A stretch of DNA of 12,923 nt, taken from positions 1 through 12,923 of the forward strand of contig CABUBX010000049.1 in assembly GCA_902489925.1 (NCBI GenBank). Direction: 5' to 3'. Each line of letters begins with the position of its first letter. Within the stretch, counting starts at the first letter, position 1. Positions 1 to 4,707 of the stretch are shown here, piece after piece. Source of the DNA: an uncultured Lachnospiraceae bacterium (GTDB lineage Bacteria; Bacillota; Clostridia; Lachnospirales; Lachnospiraceae). The notes below the pieces were generated by a model. It was not told where the DNA came from, ran no database searches, and saw only the letters and a program-made list of their open reading frames with translations. The position numbers and the translations under genes were made by a program.

Positions 1-93
1 AAGCCGCTAAAACAGGACATCCACAAGCTGTACCACGTTTCTGATGAGGAAATACACGATATGATAAGAGGGGGCGATGAAAATGTCAGATGA
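1..93 (+). CDS. 3' end of a phage structural gene (partial), carrying the C-terminal acidic tag
   Basis: Only the last 30 codons lie in the window, reading frame 1 to a TGA at 91-93. The visible peptide ends VSDEEIHDMIRGGDENVR. The VSDEEIHDMI part matches the C-terminal tag of three downstream proteins (ITNEEIDEIM, ISQDEINGLF, ISNEEIDSLF). This suggests the missing part is another fibre or decoration protein of the same modular set, or a capsid-region protein carrying the same tail. The last eight residues run over the ribosome binding site and start of the next gene, which overlaps by 11 nt. The frame is well supported by the tag similarity and the overlap. The identity of the full protein cannot be told from here. 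Confidence 0.6.
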   Translation, partial: KPLKQDIHKLYHVSDEEIHDMIRGGDENVR

Positions 94-250
94 TGAAAAA
101 ATCGTCTGCTTTGGCGCGCTCAAAACGTTCTATAAAGATATCGAAGAAATATTTGTGAAAAAAGATTCCGAAGATGCGTCAGAACCAATTACCAATGAAG
201 AAATTGACGAAATCATGAGAGGAGAAAGAGCATGGCAAGAAGAACATTAG
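83..250 (+). CDS. 55-aa phage protein: N-terminal segment plus C-terminal tag
   Basis: A short gene easily missed because of its size. ATG 83 is chosen over ATG 77 because AGAGGGGG at 67-74 sits 8 nt before 83 but only 2 nt before 77. Residues 9-29 (FGALKTFYKDIEEIFVKK region) resemble the N-terminal segments of the 232, 1196 and 1862 genes: a short helix-like stretch ending in F/Y-V-x-K-acidic. Residues 36-45 (ITNEEIDEIM) are the acidic tag also found at the ends of neighbouring proteins. Nothing lies between the two except a short acidic linker. The last ten residues overlap the next gene by 19 nt, and its ribosome binding site is inside the tag codons. No catalytic motif or membrane segment is visible. 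A role as a small virion or fibre-associated protein is inferred from context; the biochemical function is unknown. Confidence 0.6.
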   Translation: MSDDEKIVCFGALKTFYKDIEEIFVKKDSEDASEPITNEEIDEIMRGERAWQEEH

Positions 251-972
251 CGGCAAGGGCTGCCGCAAAACAGTTTTTGGACAAGGACGGGCTTGTCCAT
301 CTGATTAAAAAAAATGACGAGCGCTATGTGCGTAAGGAAGACGGCAAGGGGCTTTCAAGCAACGATTTCAGCGATGAATACAAGAAAATCGTTGACGATT
401 TAAACTATAAGCCGATTGCAATCAATAGTTTTACCAACAACAAAGGCACGCTGGAAATGGGCGCCACACTGACAGAAATCAATCTGACATGGTCGTATAA
501 CAAGACGCCAAAGTCTGCAAAGCTTGATGCAGAGGCGCTTGATGTCTCAGCGACATCAAAAACATTGGCTGGCCTTAATATCACATCCAATAAGACATGG
601 ACGTTATCAGCGACGGATGAGCGCGACAAGACGGTGACAAAGACAACAGCCGTCACATTCTTAAATGGCGTGTATTGGGGCGTTGCGGCGGCAGCAACAG
701 ATTTTACAAGCGAATTTATCTTAAAGCTGACTAAGGGCTTACAGGGAAGCAAGGCAAAGACATTTACTGTCAACGCTGTGGCCGGACAGCATATTTATTA
801 CACGGTGCCGACGCGCTACGGCGCTTGTGGTTTTAATGTCGGCGGCTTTGACGGGGGCTTTAGTAAGGTGGGCACAATCCAGTTTACAAATGCTTCGGGC
901 TATACAGAGAGCTACGACATTTATATGTCTGATAACGCAGGGCTTGGCAGCACGACAGTCAAAGTATCATAG
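232..972 (+). CDS. Phage fibre/decoration protein with Ig-like domain (246 aa)
   Basis: GAGAGGAG at 217-224 is 7 nt before the ATG. Residues 15-56 are the shared segment (FLDKDGLVHLIKK, then GKGLSSNDFSDEYKKI), which recurs in the 1196 gene. Residues about 62-148 look like an Ig-like beta-sandwich domain common in phage surface proteins of Firmicutes, with INSFTNNKGTLE, LNITSNKTWTLSATDER and a closing TFLNGVYWGV. Residues 150-246 form a second beta-rich, Gly/aromatic domain (YYTVPTRYG, NVGGFDGGF, FTNASGY). There is no acidic C-terminal tag here, unlike its neighbours. Its place between the capsid side and the head-closure gene favours a head fibre or capsid decoration role over a tail tip protein. 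Domain types are recognised from family knowledge; the location on the virion is inferred. Confidence 0.75.
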   Translation: MARRTLAARAAAKQFLDKDGLVHLIKKNDERYVRKEDGKGLSSNDFSDEYKKIVDDLNYKPIAINSFTNNKGTLEMGATLTEINLTWSYNKTPKSAKLDAEALDVSATSKTLAGLNITSNKTWTLSATDERDKTVTKTTAVTFLNGVYWGVAAAATDFTSEFILKLTKGLQGSKAKTFTVNAVAGQHIYYTVPTRYGACGFNVGGFDGGFSKVGTIQFTNASGYTESYDIYMSDNAGLGSTTVKVS

Positions 973-983
973 GAGGTGGCGTT

Positions 984-1178
984 ATGGCGAAGTATAAAGG
1001 CAGTGTGGAATTGATTTCTGGTATTACACAAAAAAACGGCGGCAAATTCATGCTGATGGATGCAGCAGCAGTACAGTATGACGATACAGGAAAAAGCGTC
1101 AAAGATGTCATCGGCGAGCTTGAAGCTGGCGCAGGAAATGAAATTATTTCACAAGATGAAATCAACGGATTATTTTAA
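984..1178 (+). CDS. Small phage structural protein with GSVELISGI N-terminus and C-terminal tag (64 aa)
   Basis: GGAGG at 971-975 precedes the ATG. The N-terminus (residues 4-31, KGSVELISGITQKNGGKF then MLMDAAAVQY) is a motif that recurs at the start of many Firmicute phage fibre-like proteins. There it is usually followed by a long variable part, so at 64 aa this is a very short version. Residues 54-64 (EIISQDEINGLF) are the acidic C-terminal tag shared with three other proteins in the cluster. The protein is thus a head-and-tail form that uses a different N-terminal module from its neighbours. No enzymatic motif is seen. A structural role as a fibre or decoration subunit is inferred from module sharing and position. 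The molecular function is not known. Confidence 0.65.
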   Translation: MAKYKGSVELISGITQKNGGKFMLMDAAAVQYDDTGKSVKDVIGELEAGAGNEIISQDEINGLF

Positions 1179-1195
1179 AAAAGGAGAACAGTATT

Positions 1196-1855
1196 ATGGC
1201 AAAATTTCTTGATTTAACAGGTTTAGGGCAGTTTTTAACAAAGGTAAAAGAATGGGCAACAGGACAGTTTGTGGCAAAGGAACCGGGCAAGGCGTTGTCA
1301 ACAAATGACTATACAACAGCAGAAAAACAGAAGCTCGCCGGATTGACACCGACAAAAATTGACATTGTAAAATTAAATGGTTCACCGCTTTCACCTGATG
1401 GAAGCAAGGCGATTAATATTGACTTGAGTACATATGCACTTAAAAGTGCAGTGACACAAGAAATTGCGCAGGCCGTGTCAGGAATCAAGCAGTTTGAGGC
1501 ACAGGTTGTCGAAAGCCTTCCGCCTACAGGCACAGCCGGCATCCTGTACATGGTGTCCAATTCCGGCAGCGGTCAGAACGTCTATGACGAATACCTGTGG
1601 ATTAATGGAAAATACGAGACGTTAGGAAAAAGGGAGATTGACTTGTCTACTTACGCGAAAAAGTCGGAAATTCCGACAAAGACAAGTCAACTGACTAACG
1701 ACAGCAACTTCCTGTCTGCAGTTCCGGCTGAATATGTCACGGAAACAGAGCTGACAGGAAAAGGCTATCAGACGTCTGCACAGGTGGAAGCTGCCATTGC
1801 TGAATCAGTGACAGCAATCAGCAATGAGGAAATTGATTCATTGTTTTCTGCATAG
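1196..1855 (+). CDS. Phage head-fibre-like protein (219 aa)
   Basis: AAAGGAG at about 1180-1186 lies upstream of the ATG. Residues 4-50 are the shared segment (FLDLTGLGQFLTKVKEW, then GKALSTNDYTTAEKQKLAGL). Residues 77-82 and 149-154 repeat DLSTYA, flanking a globular part at about 95-148 with VESLPPTGTAGILYMV and YDEYLWINGKYE. That pattern is familiar from head- and tail-fibre proteins of Firmicute siphoviruses. A fibre-like linker follows (EIPTKTSQLTNDSNF) with a Gln/Ala-rich helix, and the protein ends in the acidic tag ISNEEIDSLF plus SA. Low-complexity linkers and repeated small motifs fit an elongated, probably trimeric fibre. Its position upstream of the head-closure gene suggests capsid attachment, but tail attachment cannot be excluded. 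Confidence 0.75.
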   Translation: MAKFLDLTGLGQFLTKVKEWATGQFVAKEPGKALSTNDYTTAEKQKLAGLTPTKIDIVKLNGSPLSPDGSKAINIDLSTYALKSAVTQEIAQAVSGIKQFEAQVVESLPPTGTAGILYMVSNSGSGQNVYDEYLWINGKYETLGKREIDLSTYAKKSEIPTKTSQLTNDSNFLSAVPAEYVTETELTGKGYQTSAQVEAAIAESVTAISNEEIDSLFSA

Positions 1856-1861
1856 GTGGTG

Positions 1862-2221
1862 ATGACGGTGCCGAAATTTTTGCAACGGATTTTCAAGTCT
1901 AAAGCAAAGACCGATTTTAATAGTAATAAATACCTAAATTATAACGGTTTAGCGTATTTTGTAGAAAAAATATTAAATCAAAATGTATGCATCAAAGAAG
2001 AAATTACAACGTATGCCCCCGGAATTAACGAAATGCCGTCAATCGTATACGGAGGATACGCAGATAATAAAATTATTGAAGTGTATCTAAATGGTATGCG
2101 ACTTAATCCGTTGACGGATTACAGGGTTGATGAGGAATACATACATTTAAACTTTGAAATTTCGTCAGAAAATAATGAAGTCATGATTGTATCGCATGAA
2201 TTTAGAACGGTTATCAATTGA
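1862..2221 (+). CDS. Small phage protein with degenerate segment and YLNGMRL beta-domain (119 aa)
   Basis: The preceding stop ends at 1855. The frame has starts at GTG 1856, GTG 1859, ATG 1862 and GTG 1868. ATG 1862 is reported, but AGGTGG at 1854-1859 would place GTG 1868 at a better 8-nt distance, so the true start may be six bases later. Residues 1-22 are basic. Residues 23-46 (YLNYNGLAYFVEKILNQ) are a degenerate copy of the shared segment. Residues 69-113 (EVYLNGMRLNPLTDYRVD, then EVMIV) match a domain in the baseplate protein at 10545-11723 (NVYVNGMRLSDDEY, then VEIVV). It has no acidic tag. It occupies the slot just before head closure where a head-tail adaptor is often encoded, but does not look like the alpha-helical adaptors. 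A fibre-like virion protein is the more likely reading. Confidence 0.6.
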   Translation: MTVPKFLQRIFKSKAKTDFNSNKYLNYNGLAYFVEKILNQNVCIKEEITTYAPGINEMPSIVYGGYADNKIIEVYLNGMRLNPLTDYRVDEEYIHLNFEISSENNEVMIVSHEFRTVIN

Positions 2222-2232
2222 GGTGAAAGAAT

Positions 2233-2589
2233 ATGTACGAGCCGCAATCGCCATTCAATGTTCCAATGATGATATTAGAGCCATCAACTGAACCTGTGAA
2301 CGGTGTCAAGAAAAAACTCTACCCCGACTGGCACAAACTATCGGACGAGCATATCTTTTTTGGCTCATTCAGAACGTTTGGCGGAACTGAAACCGTAAGC
2401 AACGGCGTTTACACACTTGAAAATACAGCAGTCATTGAAACATGGTTCAGACCTGACATTCAGGCAGGTTGCCGAGTTGTATTACTTCAAAGCGGAGTAA
2501 CATTCGATATCATTGGCGCGCCGGAAAATATCAATATGCGAAATCAATACATGAAATTCAAGGTTAAGGCTGTAGGAGGCAAGGCGTAA
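2233..2589 (+). CDS. Head closure / head-tail joining protein
   Basis: GAGGTGAAAG at 2220-2229 precedes the ATG. The protein is 118 aa, within the usual size of head-completion proteins of the SPP1 gp16 / HK97 gp7 type (Phage_H_T_join). The C-terminal half is typical: TAVIETWFRPDI, then VVLLQSGVTFDIIG, then an NQYMKFKVKAV strand. This fits a small beta-barrel that plugs the portal-adaptor channel and forms the docking surface for the tail. It is followed by a gp10-like neck gene whose ATG overlaps its stop (TAATG), the order expected for a neck module. Assignment rests on size, C-terminal pattern and gene order. The sequence cannot separate closure from a closely related stopper. Confidence 0.75.
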   Translation: MYEPQSPFNVPMMILEPSTEPVNGVKKKLYPDWHKLSDEHIFFGSFRTFGGTETVSNGVYTLENTAVIETWFRPDIQAGCRVVLLQSGVTFDIIGAPENINMRNQYMKFKVKAVGGKA

Positions 2590-3050
2590 TGGCAAAAAAC
2601 AAGATGAAATTCGGTTTTAAAGGATTTGAAGAAGTTTTTGAAAAATTAGACAGACTGAACGCTGATATGAAGAAAATCACGGAAGAAGCCCTTGAAAAAT
2701 CTTTTGAAGCTGTGACACCGGGCATACAGGCGGCCATAGAACCGCACCATGACAGCGGCCAAACAGAAAAATCACTTGTGACTACACCTGAAATAAAATG
2801 GGATGGCACACGAGGCAATGTCAAAGTAGGCTTTAACATTGAAAATGGCGGTTTGCCATCTGTGTTTTTAATGTATGGCACACCGAGACATACGGCTGCA
2901 AATCAATACGGAAAATCCGGCAAGACCGTATCCGGTGTTCCTCAGGATACAACTTTGTATAACGCTATTTACGGTACGACTACAAAAAACAAAGTCAAAA
3001 AGATACAAAAAGAAATTTTCGAAAAGGCGTTGAAGGAGGCGATGAGGTGA
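2589..3050 (+). CDS. HK97 gp10-like neck / tail completion protein
   Basis: The start overlaps the previous stop by one base, and GGAGG at 2576-2580 serves as ribosome binding site. The 153-aa protein has an N-terminal helical, charged part (residues 10-45, FKGFEEVFEKLDRLNADMKKITEEALEKSF in pieces). A middle beta region follows, then the FLMYGTPRH motif at residues 93-101, and finally an amphipathic C-terminal helix rich in Lys/Glu. Helix, then a 'surface-exposed YGT' motif, then helix is characteristic of the HK97 gp10 family, which joins completed heads and tails. The next gene starts within its last codons (GTGA overlap), indicating translational coupling. Confidence comes from the motif and gene order together. 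Confidence 0.75.
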   Translation: MAKNKMKFGFKGFEEVFEKLDRLNADMKKITEEALEKSFEAVTPGIQAAIEPHHDSGQTEKSLVTTPEIKWDGTRGNVKVGFNIENGGLPSVFLMYGTPRHTAANQYGKSGKTVSGVPQDTTLYNAIYGTTTKNKVKKIQKEIFEKALKEAMR

Positions 3051-3391
3051 AAACAAAATTAATCGCAATGCTTGAGACGTTTGGCTTCCCTGTATTACTA
3101 CAGGGAAGCTTGAACGACGATGAAGAATATCCGTCGTCGTTCTTTACATTTTGGAATTTTGAAACGCCGGAAGCTATGCATTATGATAATCGGCCACATA
3201 GTGCAGTATGGGCGTTTTGGATTTGTTTCTATTCAAGTGACCCGATACTTGTAGATACAAAACTGGCCGAAGCAGCAAAACTACTGCAAGCAAACGGATG
3301 GGTAACAGACGGCAAAGGCCGAGATGTGGCAAGCGATGAAATCACGCATACAGGGCGTATGATTACATGCCGCTTTATTGAAAATTATTAA
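3047..3391 (+). CDS. Tail terminator / tail completion protein
   Basis: The GTG start at 3047 overlaps the upstream TGA, with AAGGAGG at 3033-3039 at a good distance; no ATG gives a better start. The protein is 114 aa. Recognisable stretches are the N-terminal LETFGFPVLLQGSL, then EEYPSSFFTFWNFET, HYDNRPHSAVWAF and THTGRMITCRF. This arrangement is common in small proteins between the gp10-like gene and the major tail tube gene of Firmicute siphoviruses, where the tail terminator that caps tube polymerisation is encoded. The role is assigned from this pattern and from the position directly before the tube protein. Exact family naming (SPP1 gp17-like or a related group) cannot be settled by eye. 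Confidence 0.65.
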   Translation: MKTKLIAMLETFGFPVLLQGSLNDDEEYPSSFFTFWNFETPEAMHYDNRPHSAVWAFWICFYSSDPILVDTKLAEAAKLLQANGWVTDGKGRDVASDEITHTGRMITCRFIENY

Positions 3392-3411
3392 TTTTTTAGG
3401 AGGACACAACT

Positions 3412-4023
3412 ATGAAATATGTTGAATTTAGAGGCGTCAGAAATTTGGTAGCTGCTGAAATTTTGAAAGATGACAATGAACTTGATGGAGGTTACAAAGT
3501 CGGAGAAGTGTTCCCGATTGCGGGCGCGGGAGAAATTTCAAAGTCAACGGAAACATCATCCGAAGCGCATTATTATGACAATATCCCGGCCATCGTCATT
3601 GATTCTGAGGGCGCGGATGAAATCACTGTGACATGTTCTGTGCCGGATTTGGCGACCTATGCAAAATTGGTCGGAAAAGACATTGATACAGAGACAGGCG
3701 CGATGATTGACTGCGAACGTGAGGTTAAATATTTTGCGTTAGGCTACATTGTTGGACGCACAGACGGTGTCGAGCGCTACGTTTGGAGATTAAAGGGCAC
3801 ATTCTCAATCCCGGACGAAACATCAGCAACAAAAGATGACGGCACAGATACAAATAATATGGAATTAACTTATACAGGCATCTCAACGTCACATAAATTT
3901 ACAAAAAACGGAAAGCCGGCGAAAGCGGTCGTTGTTGATGACACAAAAGAATCAAAAGCTGATGTAAGCACATTTTTTGAATCTGTGACGGACCCGGATG
4001 CGTTGAAAACAAAAACTGATTAA
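3412..4023 (+). CDS. Major tail tube protein (phi13-type)
   Basis: A near-ideal TAGGAGG at 3397-3403 lies 8 nt before the ATG, consistent with high expression of the most abundant tail protein. The 203-aa sequence opens MKYVEFRGVRNLVAAEI and has AGAGEISKSTET, EAHYYDNIPA, a core strand DEITVTCSVPDLATYAKLVGK and a later RYVWRLKGTFSIPDE. This is the layout of the phi13-family major tail proteins of Gram-positive phages, which stack as hexameric rings to form the tail tube. It is followed by a hairpin terminator and then by the tail chaperone gene, as expected for a tube gene. The C-terminal 25 residues are charged and low in complexity. No extra Ig-like C-terminal domain is present. Confidence 0.85.
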   Translation: MKYVEFRGVRNLVAAEILKDDNELDGGYKVGEVFPIAGAGEISKSTETSSEAHYYDNIPAIVIDSEGADEITVTCSVPDLATYAKLVGKDIDTETGAMIDCEREVKYFALGYIVGRTDGVERYVWRLKGTFSIPDETSATKDDGTDTNNMELTYTGISTSHKFTKNGKPAKAVVVDDTKESKADVSTFFESVTDPDALKTKTD

Positions 4024-4054
4024 TCAAAATGAAGGGCAAAACAATGATGTGGCG

Positions 4055-4084
4055 AAAATGGGGATACAACGATATCCCCATTTT
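4055..4084 (+). terminator. Hairpin after the major tail gene: partial terminator or attenuator
   Basis: A perfect 12-bp inverted repeat (AAAATGGGGATA at 4055-4066, TATCCCCATTTT at 4073-4084) encloses a 6-nt loop. The T-run at the 3' edge and the A-run at the 5' edge make it terminator-like in both directions. It sits in the only sizeable intergenic gap of the structural operon (95 nt), right after the highly expressed tube gene. Partial termination here would lower transcription of the chaperone and tape measure genes relative to tube protein. A role in mRNA 3'-end protection is an alternative. Confidence 0.65.
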
Positions 4085-4118
4085 GCACAAAACATGCGTT
4101 TAAAAAGGAGATTTAGCT

Positions 4119-4445
4119 ATGATATTAAAAATAAACATTTATGACCCAAAAGGCAGAGAAGTTGTTCGGGTTGCCAATGGACAGACAGTAGACATCATGC
4201 TGGGCACAATTGAAAACCTAATGGAAATTTTAGATATTGACAACATCACGAACAATCTTGATTTACTGCAAAAAGTGTATGGGGCATACGGCGAAATTAA
4301 AAGTGTATTGTCAGATGTATTCGGGGATATCACAGAAGATGAATGGAAGCGCGTAAAGCTTAAAGAACTGGTGCCGACGCTTAAACAAATTGCGATGTTT
4401 ACATTTGCCGAAATGGCAAAATTACCGAATGACCCAAAAAACTAA
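4119..4445 (+). CDS. Tail assembly chaperone gpG (unshifted product, 108 aa)
   Basis: AAAGGAG at about 4105-4111 precedes the ATG. The sequence opens with a short beta strand (MILKINIYDPKGREVVRVAN), then DIMLGTIENLMEILDID, followed by a helical body (LLQKVYGAYGEIKSVLSDVFGDI and EWKRVKLKELVPTLKQIAMFTF). This matches the small acidic tail chaperones encoded between tube and tape measure genes in Firmicute siphoviruses. Such proteins coat the tape measure during tube polymerisation and are absent from finished virions. The last codons CCA AAA AAC TAA contain an in-frame A_AAA_AAC slippery heptamer, so part of the translation is expected to continue into a longer gpGT. Family role is established knowledge; the assignment is by position and pattern. 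Confidence 0.85.
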   Translation: MILKINIYDPKGREVVRVANGQTVDIMLGTIENLMEILDIDNITNNLDLLQKVYGAYGEIKSVLSDVFGDITEDEWKRVKLKELVPTLKQIAMFTFAEMAKLPNDPKN

Positions 4446-4693
4446 ATGGGGAGGGAGAACCCCTCCCGTTTCATGAATTATTTTTTACGTTAAAATACAA
4501 TATTTGCAAAGAATTTCCTGTAATGACGCCATGGACATTGGAAGCAAAGCCATATGTCAAAGTTATGAAGTTATACAGGGATTTAAGGACGCAGCAAATC
4601 AGAGCGTCAAAAGAATCAAGAAATACAAGTCGCATTGGGAAAAACGGTCAAAAAGTTATGCGCGTACGCGCACAAAATGACGACTGGTATTAG
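4119..4693 (+). CDS. Tail assembly chaperone fusion gpGT, made by -1 frameshift at 4436-4442
   Basis: After the slip on A_AAA_AAC, reading continues at 4442 (CTA AAT GGG...) for 83 codons without a stop to TAG 4691-4693. The fusion is 191 aa. The added part has the features of a gpT domain: KYNICKEFPVMTPWTLEAKPY, then VMKLYRDLRTQQIR, a basic stretch, and the C-terminal NDDWY that resembles the acidic-Trp-aromatic ends of these proteins. It has no ribosome binding site or good start of its own, so it is only reachable by frameshifting. It fills the otherwise blank stretch between gpG and the tape measure gene, whose start follows 14 nt after the stop. By analogy with lambda gpGT, the T part would recruit tube subunits while the G part binds the tape measure. 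Confidence 0.85.
4436..4467 (+). promoter_or_regulatory. Programmed -1 ribosomal frameshift signal
   Basis: The heptamer AAAAAAC at 4436-4442 is in the X_XXY_YYZ phase relative to gpG (CCA AAA AAC) and directly precedes the gpG stop at 4443-4445. A spacer of 6 nt is followed by a 7-bp all-GC-pair-rich stem, GGGAGGG at 4449-4455 with CCCTCCC at 4461-4467, loop AGAAC. Slippery site, spacer and stem-loop are the three elements of a classical -1 frameshift cassette. Only a short T-run follows the stem, so a terminator is a poorer explanation. Confidence 0.85.
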
Positions 4694-4707
4694 TCGGAGG
4701 CGACAGC

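Noticed and set aside
4449..4467. GC stem-loop after gpG as a transcription terminator
   Set aside because: It is followed by only GTTTC rather than a T-run, lies inside the gpT frame, and is at the right distance from a slippery heptamer, so a frameshift stimulator fits better.
4446..4707. Non-coding gap between gpG and the tape measure gene
   Set aside because: The -1 frame is open throughout and encodes a gpT-like domain joined by frameshifting, so the stretch is coding.
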